A DNA stretch of 64,000 bases from CALAGB01 sp963789565 (GTDB taxonomy: Bacteria > Chloroflexota > Chloroflexia > Thermomicrobiales > Thermomicrobiaceae). The DNA is taken from assembly GCA_963789565.1 (NCBI GenBank), contig CAWBKX010000002.1:1488001-1552000 (forward strand). Reading direction: 5' to 3'. The translations under genes were made by a program, and so were the position numbers. Below the pieces are notes generated by a model, which had not been told where the DNA came from, did not search any database, and saw nothing but the letters and a program-made list of their open reading frames with translations. This document shows, in pieces, positions 24,391 through 33,614 of this stretch (position 1 is its first letter; each line of letters begins with the position of its first letter).

Positions 24391-27186
24391 CTATGAAGAT
24401 GCGTGAGGAGTGGAGGCGTGATCCAACAGACCAAGCTCCCGCGCACGAGCGGTCGCTTCGGTTCGGTTAGATGCACCAAGCTTCTCGAAGATGTGCGTGA
24501 TGTGCTTCTTGACGGTGTCGACCGTGACGTAAAGCTCATCGGCGATGTCGCGGTTCGGTTTACCCGCCGCTATGAGCCCCAGCACTTCGAGCTCACGCTC
24601 GCTCAGCGCTTCGACCAGCCCCGGGATGCCGACACCGCGACGCTTTCGGCCCGATTCCCCGTTACCCATCTCTGGTTCGAAGGCGCGCATGAGCTGACCG
24701 AGATAGCTCAACGGCACGTCCCCAACTGCTGTCGGCTGAGATCGTTGCGCCGCGACGAACTGCCGCAGCAGATCGTTGATCGGCTGTCCCTCGTCAACAA
24801 AGACGCGGACGTAACCCTGGGGTTGGGCCAACGTCAGCGCCTCGGCCAGGCTCGTAACGGCCGCCTCTTTGTCGCCTGCCGCTGCCTGGGTCACCGCCCG
24901 AAGGGCTTGAATCTCGATGACGTTCCCAAATCGGCCCTGCGCCACGGCACGCTCCCGCAGCCGCGTCAATAAGGTGAGCGACTGGTCGAACCGGCCCTGC
25001 GCCAGGAGTAGACGCGCCAGAATTAGATATGCGGGCTGTCTGGGATAGCTGAATTCGTCGCCCGGCCGAAGACCACGATCCTTCGCCCACTGGGCAACAC
25101 GCGTAATCTCACCCCGAGTCAAAAGGAGTCGTGCTCGCAGCTCCGGAATCGGGTTCAGCATGCCGGTCACCCCGACGCTCTCGGCAAGCTGAGGACCGTC
25201 CTCGATAGCCTCGAAGGCCCCGGACACATCGCCTTCGGCGAGCCGGATCCGAGCCAGCGTCGCCACCCCCGAGGCCCATGGCCGGCGATAGGCAAGCCGT
25301 CGGCTGAGCTCGATTCCCTCGTTGGCGTGGTCCAGCGCATCAACGAGCTCGTTTCGCTGATAGGCCAATTCAGCCAGGCCAACGTGCGCGATGCCAGCGG
25401 CCGTCACTGGTGCGCCATCGAAGCCCAAGGCGATATCCAGTCCCTTCCGGTAGACGTCGAACGCCGAGTCAAGGCGGCCGCTGGCACGCTGGATGTGGCC
25501 GAGCAGTTCCATGGCCCGCATTGCCGGATAGATCTCGCCTGTCGATTGGAGGCATTGGAAGTTTGTCTCGAGGTCCTGCTCGACTTCACGTACGTCACCA
25601 CTGAGGATCTTGATCGCGGCCAGATGCATGTGGACTACGGAGCTCAACACAGATTCATCGTCGCCGAGTGCCGCGAGGGACTGGCGGTCGAACTCGACCG
25701 CTCGTTCAGCGTCGCCGCGCAGTTCGGCCACGTACGCGCGCCAGAACGCGACGGCGGCCGGGACGTTCGCAACGAGCATCGCATTCGGATCAGAAGACGG
25801 CTCAGCCTGCTCGCCGCCGTTTTCGACGAAAGCTCGCTCCGCGGCGTCTAAGGCCTGATCGACCGCCTCCAGTCGTCCATGCGACAGCTCTAGTTCTGCA
25901 CGGGCAAGCATCAGCGTTGGTCGAGAGGCTGACGCGTCTGGTGGCAGGGCGGAGAGCCAGCGTTCGAGCGTGAACCGTTCGTTCCTCCGCAGGAGACCAT
26001 CGACTTCGCGCTCCATGATCTTTGCCGCCCACGTCGGATCTTCGGCTTCCAACGCGTGCTGGATCGCGTCCTCCGGCATGCCGTTCCGTTCGTACCAGGC
26101 GAATGCACGGCGATGCAGCTCCAAGATGCGGTCAGGACGCAACCGTTGCAGACGCCCACGGAGCAGATCGGCGAAGAGCTGATGGTAGCGCCACCAGTGG
26201 CGGACGTCATCCAGAGGTTCGATGAAGAGATTGGCCCGTTCGATCTCCTCGAGCATGGTCATGCTGTCGGTGCGCTCGGTGACGGCATCACAGAGTTCTC
26301 CCGACAGCCGCTCCAGCACTGACGTCTCCATGAGGAACGTCTGCACCCTCTCCGGCTGTTGATCGAGCACCTCTTCAGTGAGGTAGTCGAGTACGTATCG
26401 TTGACGACCGGAGAAGCTCGAGACCATGGCGTCCATTTCCGAACGCCCTTGGAGCGCCAGAGCCACGAGCCGCAATCCAGCCGCCCAGCCCTCGGTGCGG
26501 TCGACCAGCGTGGTGACGGAGGCGTCGGCAAGCGGTACGTCCGGTCCAAGCAGCTTGCCGAGTAGGGCAGCGGTCTCATCTCCCATGAAGCGCAAGTCAT
26601 CGCCGCGCAGTTCGGTGAGATGACCCGCTGCCCGCACGCGCGCCAGACGCAGCGGAGGATCGACACGGCTGGTCACTACCAAGCCAAGCGGCGATGGCCG
26701 GCGCTCGATCAGCATCGTGAGCGAATCGTGGATCGCCGGGGAGTCGATCACGTGGTAGTCATCCAGGACGAGCGCCACGTTGTCAGAAGCGGGATCGTTC
26801 GCGAAGTCGTTGATTAGATCGGTGATGAGTGCATCAAGGGAAGGAAGGTCCGTCGTTACTCGTTCGGCGATACCCGGGCGTACGCCATTCAGTGCTGCCA
26901 GTACATAGCGCCAGAATCGCATCGGGTCGTTGTCGCCCGGGTCGAGCGACAGCCAGGCGACGGGACGCTGCCGTGCCCAGTCAGCGAGGAGCGAAGACTT
27001 GCCGGACCCGGCCGCGGCACTGATCAGAATCAGCCCGCCCGGCAGCCCCTCATTAAGTCTCTGGGTGAGGCGAGGACGTGCGACGAAGCTCTCCTGAGAA
27101 CTGGGGGCATAGAGCTTGGTGGCCAACAGGCGGTGGTTTCGGCTGGCGGCCGACTCAGGTGGAGGTAGACGTAGAGATCCGAGCAT
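24391..27186 (-). CDS. MalT-type (LAL) LuxR-family transcriptional regulator
   Basis: A 931-residue regulator of the size and layout of MalT. An N-terminal STAND ATPase has Walker A ISAAAGSGKSSLLADW (near residues 55-70) and Walker B ALVLDDYHVI. A long TPR-like helical region spans roughly 400-830 (repeated A-L-A-R blocks). The C-terminal LuxR HTH reads LSERELEVLGLIAAGKPNRDIADELYVTVDTVKKHITHIFEKLGASNRTEA. Such proteins sense a ligand, multimerise with ATP and activate promoters through direct-repeat sites. Two matching repeats are at nearby promoters. The C-terminus VDEGQPINDLLRQF is typical of this group. Confidence 0.93.
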   Translation of the reverse strand: MLGSLRLPPPESAASRNHRLLATKLYAPSSQESFVARPRLTQRLNEGLPGGLILISAAAGSGKSSLLADWARQRPVAWLSLDPGDNDPMRFWRYVLAALNGVRPGIAERVTTDLPSLDALITDLINDFANDPASDNVALVLDDYHVIDSPAIHDSLTMLIERRPSPLGLVVTSRVDPPLRLARVRAAGHLTELRGDDLRFMGDETAALLGKLLGPDVPLADASVTTLVDRTEGWAAGLRLVALALQGRSEMDAMVSSFSGRQRYVLDYLTEEVLDQQPERVQTFLMETSVLERLSGELCDAVTERTDSMTMLEEIERANLFIEPLDDVRHWWRYHQLFADLLRGRLQRLRPDRILELHRRAFAWYERNGMPEDAIQHALEAEDPTWAAKIMEREVDGLLRRNERFTLERWLSALPPDASASRPTLMLARAELELSHGRLEAVDQALDAAERAFVENGGEQAEPSSDPNAMLVANVPAAVAFWRAYVAELRGDAERAVEFDRQSLAALGDDESVLSSVVHMHLAAIKILSGDVREVEQDLETNFQCLQSTGEIYPAMRAMELLGHIQRASGRLDSAFDVYRKGLDIALGFDGAPVTAAGIAHVGLAELAYQRNELVDALDHANEGIELSRRLAYRRPWASGVATLARIRLAEGDVSGAFEAIEDGPQLAESVGVTGMLNPIPELRARLLLTRGEITRVAQWAKDRGLRPGDEFSYPRQPAYLILARLLLAQGRFDQSLTLLTRLRERAVAQGRFGNVIEIQALRAVTQAAAGDKEAAVTSLAEALTLAQPQGYVRVFVDEGQPINDLLRQFVAAQRSQPTAVGDVPLSYLGQLMRAFEPEMGNGESGRKRRGVGIPGLVEALSERELEVLGLIAAGKPNRDIADELYVTVDTVKKHITHIFEKLGASNRTEATARARELGLLDHASTPHASS

Positions 27187-27342
27187 GGCGCGCTCAATTC
27201 GTCGCTCCGCTTGCGGGTCGACATCGGTTCTTAGTGTAGCACTCGATATGCGCGTAATCGTCCAGTCTCACATTTGAAGGCCGGACATGGCAGGAGCACA
27301 CGACGTGCTCACGTTTTTGCGCATTGCTAACGTCGTCAAGGC

Positions 27343-27846
27343 CTACTTCTCCTGCGGTCCCAACCGCGGGATCACCGGCGCCATACCCCTCTTATAGACC
27401 ATGATGGTGCGGTGAAACGTGATGACGACGGTGCCGTCCTGGTTGTAACCCGTCGTCTTGACCGTCACGATGCCCACGTTGGGACGCGACTTCGATTCCC
27501 GCTTGCTCAGCACCTCGGACTGCGAGTAGATGGTGTCGCCTTCGAAGACGGGGTTCGGCAGACGCACCTCATCCCATCCCAGATTTGCCATCACGTTCTG
27601 CGAGATATCGGTTACGCTCTGGCCAGTCACCAGCGCGATGGTGAACGTCGAATCGACCAGCGGCTTGCCGAATTCGGTTTGGGCTGCGTAGTGATGGTCG
27701 AAATGGATCGGCGCTGTGTTCTGCGTCAGCAAGGTGAACCAGATGTTGTCGGTGGTGGTGACGGTGCGCCCCAGCGGATGCCGGTAGATGTCTCCCACCT
27801 CAAAATCCTCATAGTAGCGGCCAATCCAGCCCTGTTTCTCGGTCAT
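27343..27846 (-). CDS. MaoC-like (R)-hydratase
   Basis: This 167-residue hot-dog fold protein begins MTEKQGWIGRYYEDFEVGDIYRHPLGRTVTTTDNIWFTLLTQNTAPIHFDHHYA. It has the hydratase-2 Asp/His region (N-x-A-P-I-H-F-D) and VFEGDTIYSQSEVL. The ATG at 27846 follows GGGGAACAC; the frame stays open to 28011 but without support. It likely hydrates an enoyl-CoA-type intermediate. It follows the CoA-transferase by 55 bp and belongs with the dehydrogenase and transferase. The set resembles mesaconyl- or methylsuccinyl-type CoA pathways in gene content, which is inference only. Confidence 0.88.
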   Translation of the reverse strand: MTEKQGWIGRYYEDFEVGDIYRHPLGRTVTTTDNIWFTLLTQNTAPIHFDHHYAAQTEFGKPLVDSTFTIALVTGQSVTDISQNVMANLGWDEVRLPNPVFEGDTIYSQSEVLSKRESKSRPNVGIVTVKTTGYNQDGTVVITFHRTIMVYKRGMAPVIPRLGPQEK

Positions 27847-27901
27847 GTGTTCCCCGCAAATGTCGGAGCGCCCCCCCGTGTCTGCCCTATAAACCCTGCC
27901 A

Positions 27902-29080
27902 TCATGCCACTCCAGCCTCGCGCAGCCTGGCGATCTCGCCGCCATCGTAGCCCAGCTCGGTAAGGATGGATTCGGTGTGCGAGCCCAGTGCCGGGATCGG
28001 ACCCATGGCATAGTCGAGCCCGCTCATCTCGACCGGCGGCAGCAGTGCACGCAGTGGTCCCACCGGCGACTCGATCTCGCGCCAGCGGTCTCGCGCGGCC
28101 AGTTGCGGATGGTCGATAAACTCCTTGACCGAGTTCATGCGCGCGTTGGCGATCTGCGCGTCGTCGAGTCGCGCCACCACCTCGGCTGCGGTTAGCTGCG
28201 AGAAGACCTCATCGATTGCGGCATGAAGCTCGTTCCGATGCTCGACCCGCGTACCCGCGGACGAAAAGCGCGGATCCGCAGCGACCTGAGGTCGCCGCAG
28301 CACAATCTCGCAAAACATGACCCATTCGCGCTCATTCTGCACCGCCAGATTGACCGCCGCGCCGTCACCCGCCGTGAATGGACCATAGGGCGCGATTGAG
28401 GCGTGGCTGGCGCCATAGCGGCCTGGCTGAGCGCCGCCATAGGCAGTCAGGTACATCGGATGGCTCATCCATTCGCCCAGCGTGTCGAAGAGCGCTACCT
28501 CGAGGTCCGAGCCTTCACCGGTCCGCTCCCGTTGGAACAGGGCGGTGAGCACACCGGAATAGGCGTACATGCCGCCGGAGATGTCGGCCACCGAGATGCC
28601 GACTTTGGCCGGCGTCTCGGGAGTTCCCGTGACCGAAACCAGCCCGGTCTCACACTGGATCAGCAGGTCGTAGGCCTTCTTGTCCCGATACGGACCGCTC
28701 GAGCCATAGCCAGACATGGCGCAGGTGATCAGACGCGGATTGGCGGAGCGCACCGTCTCGCTGTCGAACCCCAAGCGATCGACCGCACCCGGCGCCAGGT
28801 TGTGCAGGAAGACGTCGGCGCTCACCAGCAGCTTGCGCAGAACTTCCTTGGCCTCAGGCTGTTTCAGGTCGAGCGTCAGCGACTCTTTGCCGCGGTTGAG
28901 CCACACGAAATAACTGGCAAGGCCGTTCACCTTGGTGTCGTAGCCGCGGGCGAAGTCGCCACTCCCGACCCGCTCAATCTTGATGACGCGCGCACCGAGA
29001 TCGGCAAGCTGCCGTGTGGCAAAGGGTGCCGCGACTGCCTGCTCGAGCGCGATGACGGTGATTCCCTCCAGCGGCCGCAT
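27902..29080 (-). CDS. CoA-transferase family III (CaiB/BaiF)
   Basis: This 392-residue protein opens MRPLEGITVIALEQAVAAPFATRQLADLGARVIKIERVGSGDFAR, the family III signature. It continues with YFVWLNRGKESLTLDLK, then GYGSSGPYRDKKAYDLLIQCETGLVSVTG, where the Asp of AYDLL is the catalytic nucleophile position. It moves CoA between carboxylic acids through aspartyl-CoA intermediates. The start overlaps the stop of the upstream acyl-CoA dehydrogenase by one base (TGATG). Confidence 0.92.
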   Translation of the reverse strand: MRPLEGITVIALEQAVAAPFATRQLADLGARVIKIERVGSGDFARGYDTKVNGLASYFVWLNRGKESLTLDLKQPEAKEVLRKLLVSADVFLHNLAPGAVDRLGFDSETVRSANPRLITCAMSGYGSSGPYRDKKAYDLLIQCETGLVSVTGTPETPAKVGISVADISGGMYAYSGVLTALFQRERTGEGSDLEVALFDTLGEWMSHPMYLTAYGGAQPGRYGASHASIAPYGPFTAGDGAAVNLAVQNEREWVMFCEIVLRRPQVAADPRFSSAGTRVEHRNELHAAIDEVFSQLTAAEVVARLDDAQIANARMNSVKEFIDHPQLAARDRWREIESPVGPLRALLPPVEMSGLDYAMGPIPALGSHTESILTELGYDGGEIARLREAGVA

Positions 29081-30240
29081 CAGAATGACCTCGGCAATCC
29101 GAGCACGTGCTCGCCGATGTAGGAGAGGATCAAGTTAGTTGAGATGGGTGCCACCTGATACAAGCGCGTCTCGCGGAATTTGCGCTCGATGTCGAATTCG
29201 GCGGTGAATCCGTACCCTCCATGCGTCTGTATCGCCACGTTGGCCGCCTCCCATGAGGCGTCGGCAGCCAGCATCTTCGACATATTGGCCTCGGCGCCGC
29301 AAGGCTCGCCGTTGTCGAACATCTCGGCCGCCTTGAAGCGCATCAGGTCGGCGGCGCGTACGTTGACGTAGGCGCGCGCAATGGGGAATTGAATGCCCTG
29401 GTTCTGGCCAATCGGACGATCGAAAATGACGCGTCCTTTGGCGTATTCGGAGGCGCGCTCGATGAACCAATCGCCGTCCCCGATGCACTCGGCGGCGATC
29501 AAGATGCGCTCGGCATTCATGCCATCCAGGATGTAGCGGAATCCACGCCCCTCTTCGCCAATCAAGTTCTCAGCCGGAATCTCCAGGTTATCGAAAAAGA
29601 GTGCATTGGTGTCGTGGTTCATCATGGTCTGGAGTGGTTGCACCTCGAGTCCGTTGCCCACGGCGTCTCGCAGATCGACCAGAAACACGGACAGCCCCTC
29701 CGACTTGCGCTGCACCTGGTCGCGGGGGGTAGTCCGCGCCAGCAAAATCATCAGGTCGGAATGCGGCACGCGAGAGATGAAGACCTTCTGGCCGCGAATC
29801 ACGTAGCGGTCACCCTTGCGCGTGGCAGTCGTCTTGATCTTGGTGGTGTCGGTTCCGGCATCCGGCTCGGTGACGCCGAAGGCCTGCAAGCGCAGTTCTC
29901 CGGTGGCGATCTTCGGCAAATAGCGACGCTTTTGCTCGTCCGAGCCGTGCCGCAGCAGCGTCCCCATGGTGTACATCTGCGCGTGACAGGCACCCGCGTT
30001 GCCGCCCGAGCGATTGACCTCTTCCAGGATGATCGAGGCTTCCGTGACGCCGAAGCCGAGACCGCCATACTCCTCGGGAATCAGCGCCCCCAGGAAACTG
30101 GCATCGGTCATGGCCTTGACGAACTTCTCAGGGTAGCCGCGTTCACGGTCCAGTTCGCGCCAGTACTCGTCGGGGTAGCGAGCGCACAGTTCGCGTACCG
30201 CCTTCCGCAGCTCTTCGTGGAGCTGTTTGGTCTCGACCAC
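29080..30240 (-). CDS. Acyl-CoA dehydrogenase with IVD/LCAD-type catalytic Glu position
   Basis: This 386-residue flavoenzyme has the ACAD three-domain layout: FLGALIPEEYGGLGFG, LQAFGVTEPDAGTDTTKIKTTATRKGDRYVIRGQKVFIS, and an AIQTHGGYGFTAEFDIERKFRETRLYQV tail. At the medium-chain enzyme's catalytic Glu position (YEGT) it has QVAPIST, so that base is absent. The conserved Glu of NAERILIAAE occupies the place used by isovaleryl- and long-chain dehydrogenases. It should desaturate a branched or bulky acyl-CoA and pass electrons to ETF. First gene of an operon with a CoA-transferase and MaoC. Confidence 0.91.
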   Translation of the reverse strand: MVETKQLHEELRKAVRELCARYPDEYWRELDRERGYPEKFVKAMTDASFLGALIPEEYGGLGFGVTEASIILEEVNRSGGNAGACHAQMYTMGTLLRHGSDEQKRRYLPKIATGELRLQAFGVTEPDAGTDTTKIKTTATRKGDRYVIRGQKVFISRVPHSDLMILLARTTPRDQVQRKSEGLSVFLVDLRDAVGNGLEVQPLQTMMNHDTNALFFDNLEIPAENLIGEEGRGFRYILDGMNAERILIAAECIGDGDWFIERASEYAKGRVIFDRPIGQNQGIQFPIARAYVNVRAADLMRFKAAEMFDNGEPCGAEANMSKMLAADASWEAANVAIQTHGGYGFTAEFDIERKFRETRLYQVAPISTNLILSYIGEHVLGLPRSF

Positions 30241-30280
30241 AGTTGTGCCCTCTTCTCGTGCGTGATCGTGTTTGGTTTGG

Positions 30281-30415
30281 GGCCCTCACCCCCATCCTCT
30301 CTCCCATGCGAACGGTAGAGGGGTGCCATGGGGAACGGCAAGGCCTAGCCGTGCCTGTCACCCCTCTCCCAGAATTGGGAGATGGTTCTCCCTTCACTGG
30401 GAAGGGAGTCAGTGG
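30281..30415. repeat. C-rich intergenic hairpin repeat, copy 2
   Basis: Between the QueF stop and the acyl-CoA dehydrogenase start. It contains CCCTCACCCCCATCC and CTCTCCC, then several short inverted repeats, including TCTCCC with GGGAGA around AGAATT and TCCCTT with AAGGGA. It is related to 5031-5098 and 42583-42720. No coding potential is credible. Confidence 0.5.
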
Positions 30416-30508
30416 GATGGACCGGCCAGGGGTGAGCGCCAAATCACTGCCCTTCCACCCTACCTGATTACTATAAACCGAGGGCGAAAATCGCGGAGGA
30501 GTTGAGGC

Positions 30509-30868
30509 TTAGCCGGGACACTCATAACTCGCGGTGACGACGGTGTGTAAACCGCCCCGCACGTTGAAATCGCCAGTGACCGTGGCACGTCGCGGCGCGA
30601 CGGCTCCGACCAGGTCGTCGAGGATGGTGTTGGTCACCTTCTCGTGAAAGGCTCCCTCATTGCGGTACGACCAGAAGTAGAGCTTCAGGGATTTCAGTTC
30701 GACGCACAGCTTATCCGGCACGTAGCTGATGGTGATGGTGGCAAAATCGGGCTGACCGGTCATCGGGCAGACGCAGGTGAACTCAGGCGTCGAGATGTTG
30801 ATCTCGTAGTCTCGCTCCGGATTGGGATTGGGGAAGGTCTCGAGCGCCTTGCTCGGTGAAGATGGCAT
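30509..30868 (-). CDS. queF: NADPH-dependent 7-cyano-7-deazaguanine (preQ0) reductase, type I
   Basis: A 119-residue unimodular QueF of the B. subtilis type. The catalytic stretch FTCVCPMTGQPDFATITI has the thioimide Cys (34) and proton-donor Asp (41). The substrate and NADPH-binding motifs ELKSLKLYFWSYRNEGAFHEKV follow. It reduces preQ0 to preQ1 in queuosine biosynthesis, in the cytosol. None of the other queuosine genes is in the window, and I see no preQ1 riboswitch upstream. Confidence 0.96.
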   Translation of the reverse strand: MPSSPSKALETFPNPNPERDYEINISTPEFTCVCPMTGQPDFATITISYVPDKLCVELKSLKLYFWSYRNEGAFHEKVTNTILDDLVGAVAPRRATVTGDFNVRGGLHTVVTASYECPG

Positions 30869-31066
30869 CTAGAACTCCCTGTACACAAGACTCAGGTGAC
30901 GACCGCGCACGACTGCACGACGCGCAACTTCACAAGTATACGAGGTGGCCGAGTTACGGCATTTGTCGGGACTATCCTGACGAATCGGTGGAAGTACTTG
31001 CGATTCCGCGCCGCACGCGGCATGCTGTAACATGCCTGAGGTTACTGAGAAGGAGCAGGGCACGAA

Positions 31067-31210
31067 ATGCGTGGAATCGAACAACACCGGTTGACAAGCA
31101 AAGAGCGCAAGGTGGTCATCGGCGTCACGATCTTCATGATGCTGTTGCTCGCGCTCTGGATCTTAACCATTATCTGGATGCTGCCAAACCCCAGCCAGGG
31201 ATTGGTCTAG
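31067..31210 (+). CDS. Small single-span membrane protein (47 aa)
   Basis: ATG with AAGGAG 11 nt upstream. The 47-residue product has a charged head (MRGIEQHRLTSKERK), one hydrophobic helix (VVIGVTIFMMLLLALWILTIIWML) and a short tail, and is followed by a strong terminator at 31248. I do not recognise it. A real ribosome site, a sensible membrane topology and a terminator together argue that it is expressed. Confidence 0.6.
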   Translation: MRGIEQHRLTSKERKVVIGVTIFMMLLLALWILTIIWMLPNPSQGLV

Positions 31211-31247
31211 CCCCGACAATCCCGGCACTTCCGACCATGCACGATTC

Positions 31248-31276
31248 GCCGCCCACGTTTGGGCGGCTTTCCTTTG
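31248..31276 (+). terminator. Rho-independent terminator after the 47-aa gene
   Basis: Arms GCCGCCCA and TGGGCGGC with loop CGTT, then a T-rich tail (TTTCCTTT). It lies 38 bp past the stop of the small membrane protein gene. Confidence 0.85.
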
Positions 31277-31304
31277 TGTTGAATTCGGTCCAGCGATTGG
31301 GCTG

Positions 31305-31676
31305 TTAGCGGATCACGAAGAAGTAGGCCGCGATCAGCACAATCTGGAGCAGCAGGACGACCGCCATGCGCAGCAGAAAGCTCTTCTTAGCGGTCTTGTG
31401 ATGCACGAGACGCATGGCAATCAGCGCGCCCAGGCTCCCGCCGATAAGCGCGATGCCGAGAAGCACATTCTCCGGAACACGCGCTAAACGACGCCCCGCG
31501 ACCGACTTGTCGAACGCAAACGCGATGAACGCCGTTACGTTGGTCGCGATCAGCCAGCACGCGATCATGGGCAGATGCGGTAATCCGACCAGGGCCACGA
31601 AGAGCACAATCGCAATTGCGCCGAACACCAGCCCGTAAAACCCATACGCGTTTACGTGCCGGCGCGGGCTCTCCAT
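31305..31676 (-). CDS. DUF1294 family membrane protein
   Basis: A 123-residue integral membrane protein with four hydrophobic segments and the DUF1294 signature: CWLIATNVTAFIAFAFDKSVAGRRLARVPENVLLGIALIGGSLGALIAMRLVHHKTAKKSFLLRM. The FDKxxA, PExxLL, GGxxGA and HKTxKxxF motifs are all present. Function of the family is unknown. I start at ATG 31676 with AGAAG upstream; the longer frame to 31805 has no support. Confidence 0.85.
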   Translation of the reverse strand: MESPRRHVNAYGFYGLVFGAIAIVLFVALVGLPHLPMIACWLIATNVTAFIAFAFDKSVAGRRLARVPENVLLGIALIGGSLGALIAMRLVHHKTAKKSFLLRMAVVLLLQIVLIAAYFFVIR

Positions 31677-31883
31677 AGTCTTCTTTTGACGTGGGATATC
31701 CGGTCGTAGAACCATGCGGCAATCATCGCAGATTCGACTCAGGTGGGCAGTGTGAGAATCGTACTCATTTTGACGTCGGTCCCGCGGCAGAGCCCGCAAT
31801 TCCACCTAGCCGAACAGTGAGTGGCTTCCCAGGCGCGAACCCCGGGAAGCCTTCATTGCCGATCGTGGTCAGGATGCGGGTCG

Positions 31884-32305
31884 TTAGCGAATCGACTGCA
31901 GCGCGTCAGAGTAGCGGTCCGGCAGCGGGCCTTCTCGGAACTCGACGTTGCTCGCATCCTCCGGTATCTCCACGATCTGCGTGAAGTGATTGATGGATGG
32001 CTCCACATCGGTCGGCTCGACCACGTAGGTCGTGTTGCCACGGTGCGCCATGTACCCCTTGCGGTGGTATCCGGCGCGAGTCTGTTCGTAATCGACCTTC
32101 ACCCCATGTGCTTTGCGGCCCGATCGCTTTTCGAAGTCGCCCACGTTCCACTCCCGCACGTCGCCGGAATGTAGACGCGATGCACTTTCGGATACGTGGC
32201 AGTAGCCCCGCCGCGAGTCGTTTGTTCTAGGTCGTATGTTATGTAGTACTGGTCGGCCGTTCCCTTGTACTTCGATTCGGTCGAACGATAGTGTCGGTCC
32301 CTCAT
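31884..32305 (-). pseudogene. Frameshifted small hypothetical gene
   Basis: Starts MRDRHYRSTESKYKGTADQYYITYDLEQTTRGG at 32305, two bases after the stop of the 32308-32613 gene. The frame runs through YPKVHRVYIP and then loses sense. The sensible continuation (SGDVREWNVGDFEKRSGRKAHGVKVDYEQTRAGYHRKGYM, then VEIPEDASNVEFREGPLP) is in another frame, meeting near 32165-32185. A single-base insertion or deletion would restore a ~140-residue protein. Family unknown. It may be a genuine mutation or a sequencing error. Confidence 0.55.
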
Positions 32306-32307
32306 GG

Positions 32308-32613
32308 TCAGTTTCCCCACGATTCATCGTAGTTGGCCTCGGTACCGATCTCTTCCGCCTGATGGTTGATCTTCCGTGCGGTCATGCCGAACTCGTCTTC
32401 GGCCGTCGAGCGGATCTTGGAGATGTCCTCGCCGAACTTTTCTTCCCAAGACGGTGCGTGCGAGAGGGTGATCAGATACCCCGCGCGCCGGTGAAGCTCG
32501 GTCAGGGCCGGTCGCGAATCCGCTTGATCGACATCTTTGCGAATGTCGAGGAACACCTCACGCAAGTCGGTCAGGCTGTCGATCTCACCGTAGACGTTTC
32601 GTTGTTTGGCCAT
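32308..32613 (-). CDS. Hypothetical acidic alpha-helical protein (101 aa)
   Basis: The ATG at 32613 follows AAGGAG by 8 nt. The protein (MAKQRNVYGEIDSLTDLREVFLDIRKDVDQ at the start) is mostly charged and helical, with PALTELHRRAGYLITLSHAPSWEEKFG in the middle, and no membrane segment or known motif. It is followed after 2 bp by the frameshifted gene, so the two likely worked together. Family not recognised. Confidence 0.7.
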   Translation of the reverse strand: MAKQRNVYGEIDSLTDLREVFLDIRKDVDQADSRPALTELHRRAGYLITLSHAPSWEEKFGEDISKIRSTAEDEFGMTARKINHQAEEIGTEANYDESWGN

Positions 32614-32792
32614 GTGTTCGCTCCTTTCGGGTGAAAGGTCCACTGAACAGGGCGCAAAGAGCGTTCCACTCCGGCCAAACTCTCCCGATTTGCTCGAGAA
32701 CATCGCAAAACGAACTCGTCCCGGACCCTGTCGACACCAATGTTGGCGCTGATGGGATTCCGGGACGCGATCAGTTGAAGTTGAGATCGAGG

Positions 32793-33614
32793 CTAGTTGC
32801 CGGCCTTGCGTTCGTACAGCATGACCGAGAGGGGTACGAAGACGATCAGAATGCCGAGCCCCCAGAGGAGCGAATGCCAGGCGTACGAACCGACGGGCTG
32901 GCCCAGAATGTAGGCGCGAATGGCATTTACCACCTGAGTCATGGGTTGATTCGCCGCGAAGGACTGCAACCACCCCGGCATGGTGTTGGTCGGTACGAAG
33001 GCGCTCGATGCAAAGGTCAGCGGGAAGACGGCGATAAACATCCCGGCCTGCACCGCCTCGGGAGTCCGCAGCAGCACCCCGGCGGTAACGCCCAGCCAGG
33101 AGAGCGCGAATCCGAACAGGAGCAGCAATCCGAGACCCGCAAACCAGTTGGCAACGCTGCCGTGTGGCCGGAACCCAACCGCCAGACCCACGACCAGCAT
33201 CATGATCACGGCGAGCATGCCGCGAATGAGGTCGGTCAACGTTCTGCCGGCCACCACCGCCGAACGCGACATCGGCAGCGAGCGGAAGCGATCGATCAGC
33301 CCGAGTTTCAAATCGTTCGAGAGGCCGATGCCGGTGCTGAGAGACGAGAAGACGATCGTTTGCACGAAGATCCCGGCCATCAGGTAGTTCACGTAGCTCC
33401 CACCTGGAACGTTGATCGCACCGCCAAAAACGTAGCGGAAGAGGAGCACGAAGAGGACCGGCTGCACCGTCACGTCGAGGAGCAACTCTGGGTTGCGTGG
33501 AATGTGTTTCAGGTTGCGCTTGGCCATGATCCAGGCATCCGCCACCGCCCAGGAGAAACGCTCCCAGACGCTAATGCTGGCTGGTACCTGCTCGCGCACC
33601 ATCGAGGTGCTCAT
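32793..33614 (-). CDS. ABC-2 permease (DrrB-like)
   Basis: This 273-residue membrane protein has about six helices and DrrB-type motifs: ARNL-like start (MAKRNLKHIPRNPELLLDVTVQPVLFVLLFRYVFGGAI), SLSTGIGLSNDLKLGLIDRFRSLPMSRSAVVAGRT, and SSAFVPTNTMPGWLQSFAANQPMTQVVNAIR. It is coupled (ATGA overlap) to the upstream ATPase. Together they export a drug-like or lipid compound. It is under TetR control by position (see operators at 34665 and 34724). Confidence 0.92.
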   Translation of the reverse strand: MSTSMVREQVPASISVWERFSWAVADAWIMAKRNLKHIPRNPELLLDVTVQPVLFVLLFRYVFGGAINVPGGSYVNYLMAGIFVQTIVFSSLSTGIGLSNDLKLGLIDRFRSLPMSRSAVVAGRTLTDLIRGMLAVIMMLVVGLAVGFRPHGSVANWFAGLGLLLLFGFALSWLGVTAGVLLRTPEAVQAGMFIAVFPLTFASSAFVPTNTMPGWLQSFAANQPMTQVVNAIRAYILGQPVGSYAWHSLLWGLGILIVFVPLSVMLYERKAGN

